A program made the translations under genes and the position numbers. The notes below the pieces were generated by a model. That model was not told the DNA's origin. It searched no databases and saw nothing but the letters and a program-made list of their open reading frames with translations. From NCBI RefSeq assembly GCF_028714655.1, contig NZ_JAQTLY010000003.1, forward strand, positions 1-64,000: 64,000 nt of DNA, given 5' to 3'. How positions within the stretch are numbered: position 1 is the first letter of the stretch; each line of letters starts with the position of its first letter. The DNA is from Sulfurimonas sp. (GTDB lineage: Bacteria > Campylobacterota > Campylobacteria > Campylobacterales > Sulfurimonadaceae). This document shows, piece by piece, positions 53,688 to 61,753 of the stretch.

Positions 53688-54541
53688 GCAATCCTTTTTC
53701 TTCGTAAGAAGTAGAATTTCGCAATCGAGATAATCGTAAAGCTTATAACCAACAGAAAAAGCGATAATTCAAATAAAGATGAGTAGTAAAGGGTGCTATC
53801 GGCTTCCGCAAACTCATTTGCAAGCGTTACGGGAATCGATGTTGCAGGTTCGGTTAGATCTGCTGAAATTTTGTGAACATTACCCATAACAAATGTTACA
53901 GCCATAGTCTCACCGATTGCACGACCGAGTGCAAGGATAAACGAACCGATGATTCCCGCTTTGGCATATGGAATGATGATATCTTTGATAACATCCCATT
54001 TGGTTCCGCCTAATGCGTATGCAGACTCTTTAAGTATATCGGGAGTCGTGTTCATAGCATCTCTTGTTACCGCTGCCATAAACGGAAGTATCATAATAGA
54101 GAGAATAATTCCTGCCGTCAGCATACTGATTCCGATTCCGCCAAAAGTGTCGCGGATAATCGGCACAAAGTAAAAAAGTCCCCACATACCGTATATAACC
54201 GATGGGATAGCCGCTAAAAGCTCTATAGATATGCCTACAGGTGCTTTTAGTTTTGCATGAGCTATTTCACTTAAAAATATTGCAATCCCGATAGCAACCG
54301 GAACGGCTAAAATCATAGCTAAAAAGGTTGACACAACCGAACCGTAGATAGCAGGAAGCGCACCGAATTTTTCTACATTCGGCGCCCATTTCGTATCGGT
54401 TATAAATGTAAATCCAAAAGCTTTTATCGACTCGACGGAGTGTTCAAAAAGTACTACAAATATCCAAGCGACAAGTAGTAGTACGCCAAAAGCGATAAGC
54501 TTTGTCGTGTTGGCAAAAATTTTATCGACTATACTGCTCAA
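53684..54541 (-). CDS. pstC: Phosphate ABC transporter permease PstC
   Basis: 285 residues, TTG start with GGAG seven nt upstream. Six membrane segments, ESAYALGGTKWDVIKDIIIPYAKAGI as the coupling loop and GRAIGETMAVTFVMGN as the PstC hallmark. First gene of pstCAB-phoU, behind a Pho-like box. Confidence 0.94.
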   Translation of the reverse strand: MSSIVDKIFANTTKLIAFGVLLLVAWIFVVLFEHSVESIKAFGFTFITDTKWAPNVEKFGALPAIYGSVVSTFLAMILAVPVAIGIAIFLSEIAHAKLKAPVGISIELLAAIPSVIYGMWGLFYFVPIIRDTFGGIGISMLTAGIILSIMILPFMAAVTRDAMNTTPDILKESAYALGGTKWDVIKDIIIPYAKAGIIGSFILALGRAIGETMAVTFVMGNVHKISADLTEPATSIPVTLANEFAEADSTLYYSSLFELSLFLLVISFTIISIAKFYFLRRKRIA

Positions 54542-54570
54542 TAACTATCTCCAAAATATAAAAGTTTTGC

Positions 54571-54604
54571 ATTTTATGATTGTTTGATTACAAAAAGGTT
54601 ACAA
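54571..54604 (-). promoter_or_regulatory. Pho-box-like promoter of pstCAB-phoU
   Basis: On the minus strand TTGTAAC-CTTT-TTGTAAT (plus 54587-54604) is followed after exactly 10 nt by TAAAAT (plus 54571-54576). Two 7-mers with a 4-bp spacer and a 10-nt gap to the -10 is the geometry of E. coli Pho boxes. The site lies in the 93-bp gap shared with divergent ppk2. Confidence 0.7.
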
Positions 54605-54634
54605 AAAAATATATACTTATACAAAGGATTTTTT

Positions 54635-55492
54635 ATGAAAGAAAAAAGAGAAGCCGGTACGGATAGAAGACAAATAGACAGAGATAGAAGAAAAGAGTAT
54701 AAAGAGGGGAAAGTTCGAATCTGGGTTAAGGAAGAGACACTTCTTTATGAAAAAGAGCTTGTAAAATTGCAGGTTGAACTTTTAAAGTATCAAAACCATG
54801 TCAAAGAAAAAGAGCTTAAAGTTTTAATGCTTTTTGAAGGTCGCGATGCGGCGGGCAAGGGAGGAACGATTAAGAGAATAACGGAACATTTAAATCCGAG
54901 GGGTGCCAGAATCGTTGCACTTGCCAAACCCAATGAGCAAGAGAGGACGGAGTGGTATTTTCAAAGGTACGCAGAGCATTTGCCGAGTGCAGGCGAGATA
55001 GTTATATTTGACAGAAGCTGGTATAACAGAGCGATGGTTGAGCCGGTTATGGGATTTTGCAGCGATGATGAGTATCATAGATTTTTAAATGACGCACCGA
55101 CTTTTGAACAGCTTATAATAGACAGAGATACGAAAATTTTTAAATTTTACTTCTCAATATCCAAAGAAGAGCAGGCTAAAAGGCTTCAAGACAGAGAAAA
55201 TGACCCGTTAAAACAGTATAAACTCTCTGCTATCGATCAGTCGGCACAACAGCTTTGGGATAAATATACGGCTGCAAAATATAAAATGTTAAAGGCGACA
55301 AATACAAAATATGCCCCTTGGACGATTATAAAAAGCGACAACAAGAAAAAAGCCAGAATAAATGTAATGAAACATATTTTAAATCTTGTAGATTATCCAA
55401 ACAAGATTGACCCAAAAGAGATAATTATAGATAAAGATATAATCATTGATGCCAAAAAAGAGATGCAAAAAATGGAGAAAAATTCTTTGTAA
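54635..55492 (+). CDS. ppk2: Polyphosphate kinase 2
   Basis: 285 residues from the ATG at 54635, with AAAGGA upstream; a start 51 bases earlier would lie inside the Pho-like box. FEGRDAAGKGGTIKR (Walker A), FDRSWYNRAMVEPVMGFCS (lid/Walker B region) and KFYFSISKEEQAKRL are PPK2 class I-type signatures. The enzyme transfers phosphate between polyphosphate and nucleoside diphosphates. An arginine-rich N-terminus (TDRRQIDRDRRKEY) is normal for the family. It lies between pstC and pstS. Confidence 0.93.
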   Translation: MKEKREAGTDRRQIDRDRRKEYKEGKVRIWVKEETLLYEKELVKLQVELLKYQNHVKEKELKVLMLFEGRDAAGKGGTIKRITEHLNPRGARIVALAKPNEQERTEWYFQRYAEHLPSAGEIVIFDRSWYNRAMVEPVMGFCSDDEYHRFLNDAPTFEQLIIDRDTKIFKFYFSISKEEQAKRLQDRENDPLKQYKLSAIDQSAQQLWDKYTAAKYKMLKATNTKYAPWTIIKSDNKKKARINVMKHILNLVDYPNKIDPKEIIIDKDIIIDAKKEMQKMEKNSL

Positions 55493-55520
55493 TCATCTTG
55501 TAATATAGGACGCATATAAT
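55487..55520 (+). promoter_or_regulatory. Pho-box-like promoter of pstS
   Basis: TTGTAAT-CATC-TTGTAAT (55487-55504), a 10-nt gap, then TATAAT (55515-55520). The first heptamer contains the last sense codon and the stop codon of ppk2. pstS starts 29 nt after the -10. Confidence 0.75.
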
Positions 55521-55549
55521 TTCGCAAAACATTCGTAAAAGGAAAAAAA

Positions 55550-56554
55550 ATGTTAAAGAAATTAGCTCTGGTTGCATTGATTGCATCTGCGTCTATCAGT
55601 TCTGTTTTTGCCGAAGATAAAATAAACGGTGCGGGTGCGACTTTTCCTGCTCCTCTTTACTATGATTGGGCATTTAATTATAAAAAAGATACAAATAATC
55701 TTGTTAATTACCAGTCAATCGGCTCAGGCGGAGGGATTAAACAGATAGCTAAGAGAACCGTAAATTTCGGTGCGTCCGATGAAGCACTGGATACTTTAGA
55801 GCTTGCAAAAGATAACTTATATCAGTTTCCTGCGGCTATCGGTTCTATCGTTGTTGCGTTTAATGTAGCAGGAATAGCAGATGAAAAATTAAAACTAACC
55901 AATGAAAATGTTGCAGATATTTTTTCAGGAAAAATCACGACTTGGAATGATCCTGCAATCGTTGCAAACAATCAAGGTTTAACTCTTCCAAACCAAAAGA
56001 TTACCGTAGTTCACCGTTCAGACGGTTCGGGAACGACATTTAACTTTACATACTATCTTTCACAAAGTTCTAAGGCATGGAAAGAGAAATTTGGAACAGG
56101 CAAGGCAGTTGACTGGGCTACGGGAATCGGCGGAAAAGGTAACGAGGGTGTAACAAACTTAATCAAACAGACACCTTTTTCTATCGGTTATATAGAGCAT
56201 GCATATAAAGAGAAAAACAATCTAAGCGCTGCCGTGCTGCAAACTGCAAGCGGTAAATGGGTTGCTGCAAAAGAAGAGAACTTCAAAGCTGCCGCAAAGT
56301 ATGCTACTTGGACTAAAGAGAAACATTTTCACTCCGTATTGGCACTGCAGCAAGGCGACAACTCTTATCCTATCGTCGCGGCTACATTTATATTGCTTCC
56401 TAGAGAAGGCGGCGAAATGAACAAAAAAGTAATAGCTTTTTATGATTACGCATTTAAAAACGGTGATGAGACGGCTAAAAAGCTAGGTTATATTCCTCTT
56501 CCTGAGGATACTAAAAAGATGATTAGAGAGTATTGGGCAGCCAATATAAAATAA
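55550..56554 (+). CDS. pstS: Phosphate-binding periplasmic protein PstS
   Basis: 334 residues. The signal peptide ends at VFA/E (about residue 21). NGAGATFPAPLYYDWAFNY, QSIGSGGGIKQI, FGASDEAL and HRSDGSGTTFNFTYYL hold the phosphate-binding residues. It delivers phosphate to PstCAB, encoded divergently 1 kb away. A terminator follows. Confidence 0.96.
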   Translation: MLKKLALVALIASASISSVFAEDKINGAGATFPAPLYYDWAFNYKKDTNNLVNYQSIGSGGGIKQIAKRTVNFGASDEALDTLELAKDNLYQFPAAIGSIVVAFNVAGIADEKLKLTNENVADIFSGKITTWNDPAIVANNQGLTLPNQKITVVHRSDGSGTTFNFTYYLSQSSKAWKEKFGTGKAVDWATGIGGKGNEGVTNLIKQTPFSIGYIEHAYKEKNNLSAAVLQTASGKWVAAKEENFKAAAKYATWTKEKHFHSVLALQQGDNSYPIVAATFILLPREGGEMNKKVIAFYDYAFKNGDETAKKLGYIPLPEDTKKMIREYWAANIK

Positions 56555-56595
56555 TCGTCGGATTTTACTCAATTTTTTCTCTTTAAATTCTCCTA

Positions 56596-56630
56596 AAAAA
56601 GCCCTCTTTCTTGACCAAAGGGGGCTTTTT
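56596..56630 (+). terminator. Rho-independent terminator after pstS
   Basis: AAAAAGCCCTCTTT and AAAGGGGGCTTTTT pair over 14 positions with one G-U, and the right arm ends in a T-run. Clear intrinsic terminator. Confidence 0.85.
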
Positions 56631-56658
56631 GCATTTAAACTTCTTTTTTTTCTCAATA

Positions 56659-56790
56659 TAGACTTCATTAAACTTCTTTTCTATAATACCCTCAGGTAAC
56701 TAAAATAGATTCCAAATCGAGTTTGGAATGACGAGGTTTTCGGGCTTCTGTCATCCTGAACTTGATTCAGGATCCATGTTATGAAGTCTA
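56659..56790. repeat. Paired palindromic repeat element with perfect 10-bp outer inverted repeats
   Basis: TAGACTTCAT (56659-56668) and ATGAAGTCTA (56781-56790) are perfect inverses. Inside are type 1 forward (56707-56733, loop TCGAG) and type 2 reverse (56749-56775). ACTTCTTTTCTATA at about 56671 also matches the left end of the element at 23921. The rest of the 355-bp gene-free stretch (56555-56909) holds the pstS terminator and the porin promoter. Confidence 0.82.
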
Positions 56791-56846
56791 TTATATAAAT
56801 AAAGCTTAAATTACTGACTTAAATCTGTATTACAATCAACTAATTA

Positions 56847-56880
56847 CTGTAATCTTTTCGTAACCTAGCCGTTTTATAAT
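56847..56880 (+). promoter_or_regulatory. Pho-box-like promoter of the porin gene
   Basis: CTGTAAT-CTTT-TCGTAAC (56847-56864), a 10-nt gap, then TATAAT (56875-56880). Same layout as at pstC and pstS, with two changed positions in the heptamers. Confidence 0.68.
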
Positions 56881-56909
56881 TCTCCAACAAAAAAACAAGG
56901 GATTAAAAA

Positions 56910-58199
56910 ATGAAAAAAATCGTTCTGTCTGCCGTAGCCGTATTAGCTATCGGTGTAACAAGCTTAAGTGCTTCACAACAATTTTATATAGATGAAAAAG
57001 GTCAAGTGTTTACGACATCTGCACCGGATCGTGTAGCTTTAAAAGATGAATCAAGCTCAGTGTTTTCTAAGGCAAAAAATCTTGAATTCAGCGGAGTACA
57101 TTATTTCGGTTACACATCTGCAAATCCAAATACTACGGCACCGACGGCAGATGCTTCTGTTCCTACAACAGTCGCTGTAGGAAACGATACTGCCAAGTAT
57201 GCAGGAAGTTCCAACGGTTTTGAACTTAGAAGAAACTATCTTCAAGTAAAAGGTTTTTTTAACGATAAAGATTACTGGCGTGTAACTCTTGATACGACAA
57301 AAGAGTTGGCATCAACTACATCTTATGCAAATGCCTATGTTAAATATGCTTATCTCTATTTAGACGGCATACTTCCATATACAGGAATAGAATTCGGTAT
57401 TGCTCACCGCCCGTGGATTGACTATGAAGAGCATAACAGCTGGTACTATCGTTCATTTAACAAAGTTATGATTGAAGAAAAAGGAACAGCAACCGAATCC
57501 GGTCTTGATCTTGTAAACTCGGCAGACCTTGGGGTAAACTTTAAAACTAAAACAGAAAATTTCAGCTCTGAAATAGGTGTATTTAACGGTGAGGGTTATC
57601 ATGCAGATAAAAAAGCAGCCAACCAAGAAAACAGTTCAGATTTATCGGTAGAGTGGCGCTTAACGGGTCACCTTATCGGCAGCGGAACTAAAGTCGGAAA
57701 AGCTGACCGTACAAAAGATACATATGCGCATATCTCGACATTCGGTTTGATTTCAAAAAACCATAAAGATGATACGGTGGCAATAGGAGGAGCAGGTGAA
57801 TATGACCGTGCATTTTACGGTATCCATGCAGTGTATAACCAACCGTTATTCTTGATTGCAGCACAATATCTTACTGCAAAAGATGATGCGCGAAATACCG
57901 CTATTACGGATAGCAAAGAGTACGATGCGTTCTCCATCAATGCCGAAATAAGACCGGTTAAAGATTGGGCGATAATCGGAAGATATGATGATTATAAGAT
58001 AGACAAAATCGCTAAAGTAACAGGAGACAAAACAGTTTCTGCAGACGGCACTAAAATTATCGCTGCTTTGGCGTACAAATACAATAAAAATGTAAGTTTT
58101 ATCGGTTCTGCAAAATTTATCAATGAAGAAAAAGCAAACGGCGGCGATACAGGCGAATCAAAAGATGTTTATATGTTTACTACCGAAGTTAAGTGGTAA
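56910..58199 (+). CDS. Outer-membrane porin, probably phosphate-starvation inducible (OprO/OprP-like)
   Basis: 429 residues. The signal peptide ends near LSA/S (about residue 21). The mature region has FEFSGVHYFGYT-like strands; GFELRRNYLQVKGFFNDKDYWRVTLDTTKEL and GIEFGIAHRPWIDYEEHNSWYYRSF resemble phosphate-selective porin O/P proteins. It ends TEVKW with an aromatic residue. A Pho-like box upstream and pstS next door support phosphate or polyphosphate uptake; specificity is inferred. Confidence 0.82.
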   Translation: MKKIVLSAVAVLAIGVTSLSASQQFYIDEKGQVFTTSAPDRVALKDESSSVFSKAKNLEFSGVHYFGYTSANPNTTAPTADASVPTTVAVGNDTAKYAGSSNGFELRRNYLQVKGFFNDKDYWRVTLDTTKELASTTSYANAYVKYAYLYLDGILPYTGIEFGIAHRPWIDYEEHNSWYYRSFNKVMIEEKGTATESGLDLVNSADLGVNFKTKTENFSSEIGVFNGEGYHADKKAANQENSSDLSVEWRLTGHLIGSGTKVGKADRTKDTYAHISTFGLISKNHKDDTVAIGGAGEYDRAFYGIHAVYNQPLFLIAAQYLTAKDDARNTAITDSKEYDAFSINAEIRPVKDWAIIGRYDDYKIDKIAKVTGDKTVSADGTKIIAALAYKYNKNVSFIGSAKFINEEKANGGDTGESKDVYMFTTEVKW

Positions 58200-58249
58200 A
58201 ATTATATAAAACAAAATAGTTTTTCCTTTTTTTTCTTTCTCTCCTAAAT

Positions 58250-58270
58250 ACAAAGCTCTAAGGGCTTTGT
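58250..58270 (+). terminator. Weak hairpin after the porin gene
   Basis: ACAAAGC/GCTTTGT 7-bp stem with a 7-base loop, about 50 nt after the stop, without a T-tract. Possible transcript end. Confidence 0.35.
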
Positions 58271-58370
58271 GTTACCAAATCAAACTCATAAAAACAGATA
58301 CTTAATACAATATAAACACCATTTTAGATAGAATACAAAAATTTTAATATTATTACGATGGAGACTTTAA

Positions 58371-59291
58371 ATGGATGCTGCCAAATATATTTGGATGAAT
58401 GGAAAATTTGTAGCTTGGGATGATGCAAAAGTTCATGTTCTATCGCACACTATTCATTACGGAAACGGTGTAATAGAGGGAACAAAAGCATACAAAACTG
58501 CCAAAGGCTATGCTATTTTTCGTCTAAACGACCACACAAAAAGACTCAAAGAGTCTGCAAAAATGACACTTATGAACATACCATACAGCGTTGAAGAGAT
58601 GAATGCTGCTCAAGTGGAGTTAATCAGAAAAAATGAATTTACGGGCGATAATGTCTACATTAGACCGTTTGCATTTTTAGGCTACGGCGTTATGGGAGTT
58701 TACCATAAAAATGCTCCCGTCGAAACTGTTATGTCTGCTTGGGAATGGGGTGCTTACCTTGGTGAAGAGGGTATGAAAAAAGGCATAAAGCTTAAAATCG
58801 TCTCCATGACAAGACCTGCAAACACATCAAATATGGGTAAAGCAAAAGCAACGGCAAACTACTTAAACTCTCAAATGGCAAAATATGAAGCAATCGACTG
58901 CGGATATGAAGAAGCGCTTTTGCTTGATGATCAGGGTTATGTTGCAGAAGCAAGCGGGGCTAGCTTTTTTATGGTAAAAAACGGCGTGCTTATAACTCCT
59001 CCAAATGACAACTCATTAGAGTCCATTACTCAAAAAACAGTTATAGAGATGGCTGAAAATATGGGGATAAAAATTGAACGCCGCCGCATAACAAGAGAAG
59101 AAGTTTATATTGCGGATGAGGCGTTTTTAACGGGAACTGCTGCCGAGATAACACCCGTTCGTCATGTCGACGGCAGAGATATCGGGTGCGGTGCACGCGG
59201 TGAAATGACGGAAAAACTGCAAAGCGCATATTTTGATATAGTATTTGGTCGCAACAAAGAGTATGAGCATTATTTGACTTATGTTAATTAA
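58371..59291 (+). CDS. ilvE: Branched-chain amino acid aminotransferase
   Basis: 306 residues, fold-type IV PLP enzyme. WMNGKFVAWDDAKVHVLSHTIHYGNGVIEG, KAKATANYLNSQMAK (PLP lysine), EASGASFFMVKNG and FLTGTAAEITPV are present. It catalyses the last step of Leu, Ile and Val synthesis. ATGGAGAC precedes the ATG. leuA is 9 kb away. Confidence 0.95.
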   Translation: MDAAKYIWMNGKFVAWDDAKVHVLSHTIHYGNGVIEGTKAYKTAKGYAIFRLNDHTKRLKESAKMTLMNIPYSVEEMNAAQVELIRKNEFTGDNVYIRPFAFLGYGVMGVYHKNAPVETVMSAWEWGAYLGEEGMKKGIKLKIVSMTRPANTSNMGKAKATANYLNSQMAKYEAIDCGYEEALLLDDQGYVAEASGASFFMVKNGVLITPPNDNSLESITQKTVIEMAENMGIKIERRRITREEVYIADEAFLTGTAAEITPVRHVDGRDIGCGARGEMTEKLQSAYFDIVFGRNKEYEHYLTYVN

Positions 59292-59316
59292 TAAATTTCC
59301 GACAATTCGATTGTTC

Positions 59317-59400
59317 TGCCACTTGCGTGGCAAGCTTTAGTGCCACAGCGGCTAGCGTAGTTTGGCGGAATCGAGGTACCCCTTGAGGGTATACTTCCGA
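59317..59400. other. Structured leader region with mutually exclusive hairpins before the SPFH gene
   Basis: Three arms in a row, TGCCAC (59317-59322), GTGGCA (59327-59332) and TGCCAC (59341-59346), let the middle arm pair with either neighbour. Further on, CGGAA...TTCCG encloses GGTACCC...GGGTATAC. The core AGCTTTAG between arms 2 and 3 is shared, inverted, with the motif at 29900-29950. Repeat or regulatory RNA; not decidable. Confidence 0.4.
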
Positions 59401-59451
59401 CAAGCGTGATAAATAGAATAGAAGGGTAAAAAAATGAAGGATAATATTTTA

Positions 59452-60549
59452 ATGGCGTCAGATATGAATGACTACTTTAACAAAAAAAAGAGTGAGGGCG
59501 GAGGTTTTGAAAAGAAACCAAGCGGTGGAAGCGGCGGCGGAAACACTCCGCAAATGCCGAAAATAGATTTTAACTTCGGCGGCTCAAAAGCAGGTATCGT
59601 TTACTTTCTAATTGCCGTTGCCCTGATATTGGTTTTGTCAAAACCTTTTACAATCATTCAAGAGGGTGAGAGAGGTATTTTGAGTACAAACGGTAAATAT
59701 TCCGATCAGGCACTTCTTCCGGGGCTTCATTTTATAATTCCCGTTATTCAAAAAGTTTATATAGTTGATACAAAAGTTCGTATAATAAACTATGCGTCAA
59801 GCGTTGAGGCAGGAAGCGGAAATATGTCATCGGGTATTAGCGTCAAACCTGCTATTACGGTTCTTGACAAGCGCGGTTTGCCGGTTTCTATAGAACTTAC
59901 CGTTCAGTATAGACTCAATGCACAATTTGCAGCTCAAACCATCTCAAACTGGGGCTTTAGTTGGGAAGATAAAATCATCAATCCTGTCGTAAGAGATATT
60001 GTTCGTAATGTTGTCGGTAAATATGATGCAGAAGTTCTTCCGCAGATGAGAGACAATATAGCTGCCGACATAGAAGCAGGAATAAGAAAAAGCGTAACAG
60101 GACTAGAAAATGCTCCTGCTGATTTGCAGTCGGTTCAACTTCGTGAAATTTTGCTTCCTCCAAAAGTAAAAGAGCAAATTGAGAATGTTCAAATAGCAAA
60201 ACAGCAAGTTCAAAAAGCAGAACAAGATGTACAAAGAGCTGAGCAAGAAGCTCTAAAACGCGCAGCGGAGGCAAGAGGTGTTGCTGAAAAAGCTAGAATT
60301 GAAGCTCAAGGTATTGCAGATGCAGTAACTATTGAAGCGGATGCGAAATCAAAAGCAAATCATCTAATCTCCAAATCATTAACTTCAGACCTTTTAAAAC
60401 TTGAACAGATTCAAATTCAAGGCAAGTTTAATGATGCTCTAAAAGAGAATAAAGATGCTAAAATTTTCTTAACACCGGGCGGTTCGACTCCAAATATCTG
60501 GGTTGATATGAAAGACGCCAAACAGAGAACTTCAACAGCTTCAGAGTAA
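59452..60549 (+). CDS. SPFH/prohibitin-family membrane protein
   Basis: 365 residues from the ATG at 59452, chosen because MASDMNDYFNKKK matches the family start I recall from Campylobacter and AAGGA lies upstream; an ATG 18 bases earlier is also possible. A glycine-rich cytoplasmic N-terminus, one membrane segment (about 47-65), an SPFH domain (about 68-245) and a long charged helix (about 245-310; QQVQKAEQDVQRAEQ) follow, as in HflK/prohibitin. Such proteins form ring assemblies that modulate FtsH-type proteolysis; no hflK partner is adjacent. Confidence 0.85.
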   Translation: MASDMNDYFNKKKSEGGGFEKKPSGGSGGGNTPQMPKIDFNFGGSKAGIVYFLIAVALILVLSKPFTIIQEGERGILSTNGKYSDQALLPGLHFIIPVIQKVYIVDTKVRIINYASSVEAGSGNMSSGISVKPAITVLDKRGLPVSIELTVQYRLNAQFAAQTISNWGFSWEDKIINPVVRDIVRNVVGKYDAEVLPQMRDNIAADIEAGIRKSVTGLENAPADLQSVQLREILLPPKVKEQIENVQIAKQQVQKAEQDVQRAEQEALKRAAEARGVAEKARIEAQGIADAVTIEADAKSKANHLISKSLTSDLLKLEQIQIQGKFNDALKENKDAKIFLTPGGSTPNIWVDMKDAKQRTSTASE

Positions 60550-60557
60550 GTAAAGAG

Positions 60558-61238
60558 ATGCAAGAGATTATAAATAAAATAGACTGGCAGAAGATAGAGC
60601 TTCTGCCGGTTATCGTTCAAGATGTGCTAAGCAATGAAGTCCTGATGATGGCTTATATGGATAAAAAAGCATTAGAACTCTCCCTCTCAACAAGAGTTGC
60701 ACACTACTTTTCGCGTTCCAAACAAAGAATCTGGAAAAAAGGCGAGAGCAGCGGACATATCCAAGAGATTCACTCTTTTAACATAGATTGCGATAATGAC
60801 ACGCTTCTTATTAAAGTCACGCAACACGGTGTAGCATGTCATACGGGACGACCGTCATGTTTTTTTACAGAGCTGGAGAGTGGAAAAATCCAGAGTGAAG
60901 TAGAGGTGAGCAGTGAAGCACTTTACGGCGTTATAGACACTCTTTATCACACTATCCAAGAGAGAAAAAATGCAGACCCGTCAGTGTCATGGACTGCAAA
61001 ACTTTTAAGCAAAGGCGATAACACGATTTTGAAAAAAGTCGTAGAAGAAGCAGGAGAGTTTAGTTTTGCATGTAAAGATAATGATGAGGCAGAGATTATA
61101 TACGAAGCTGCAGATTTAACATATCATGTGCTTGTGGCACTTGCAGCTAAAAATATCTCTCCGGATAGAGTTAAACAAGAGTTGGCAAGAAGATTCAATA
61201 TGAGCGGTATTGCCGAGAAAAGTTCAAGAGATACTTAG
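60558..61238 (+). CDS. hisI: Bifunctional phosphoribosyl-AMP cyclohydrolase / phosphoribosyl-ATP pyrophosphatase
   Basis: 226 residues. The HisI part (1-115) has MMAYMDKKALELSL, HYFSRSKQRIWKKGESSGHIQ and DCDNDTLL...CHTGRPSCFF with the zinc cysteines. The HisE part (about 125-226) has NTILKKVVEEAGEFSFACKDND. Fused HisIE carries out steps 2 and 3 of histidine synthesis. Two DUF2393 genes follow within a few bases. Confidence 0.95.
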   Translation: MQEIINKIDWQKIELLPVIVQDVLSNEVLMMAYMDKKALELSLSTRVAHYFSRSKQRIWKKGESSGHIQEIHSFNIDCDNDTLLIKVTQHGVACHTGRPSCFFTELESGKIQSEVEVSSEALYGVIDTLYHTIQERKNADPSVSWTAKLLSKGDNTILKKVVEEAGEFSFACKDNDEAEIIYEAADLTYHVLVALAAKNISPDRVKQELARRFNMSGIAEKSSRDT

Positions 61239-61240
61239 AA

Positions 61241-61753
61241 ATGAAGGGTATAATCACTAAATATATAAATGAGTTGATAATTTATGATTATATCCTCTTT
61301 GGCGGTTTGCTGGTTATTTTTCTTCTATTTATTATCATTGGAATCATTCTTAGAAACAGAGTGGGTTTGGCACTTTTTTTCATACTGTTAGCATTTACTC
61401 AGCTTGCCGTCGGCTCCACTTACGGATATATAAAAATGCATGAGTATCTGTTTAAAAACGAAATTTCTATCACGACACAAAAAAAATTAACTTTTACCCA
61501 AGCAATAGTAATTTACGGGACAATAAAAAATATATCAAAAAAAGATTTTGCAAGCTGTAAAATAACGGCTAATGTTTATAAGGTCAGCGAAAATAAATTT
61601 AAAGATTATGTGCTAAAATTAAAGCCTATTAATAAAATGTCGATTATTGAGAATGATATTCCGGTAGGTCAAGAGCATGAAATAAAGCTTATAATTGAGC
61701 CGTTTACATACGAACATGACTATAATATTTCAATAGGAGCTGATTGCAAATGA
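61241..61753 (+). CDS. DUF2393 membrane protein 1
   Basis: 170 residues. Two membrane segments (about 14-36 and 41-63), then a periplasmic beta domain (TFTQAIVIYGTIKNISKKDFASCKITANVYKV) resembling Ig/FxLYD-like folds. It fits the DUF2393 family, which I know from Campylobacterota in pairs. Starts three bases after hisI. Function unknown. Confidence 0.78.
   Translation: MKGIITKYINELIIYDYILFGGLLVIFLLFIIIGIILRNRVGLALFFILLAFTQLAVGSTYGYIKMHEYLFKNEISITTQKKLTFTQAIVIYGTIKNISKKDFASCKITANVYKVSENKFKDYVLKLKPINKMSIIENDIPVGQEHEIKLIIEPFTYEHDYNISIGADCK

Noticed and set aside
56659..56790. Insertion sequence remnant
   Set aside because: No transposase-like coding sequence; the inverted ends and internal hairpins fit a non-coding repeat unit better.
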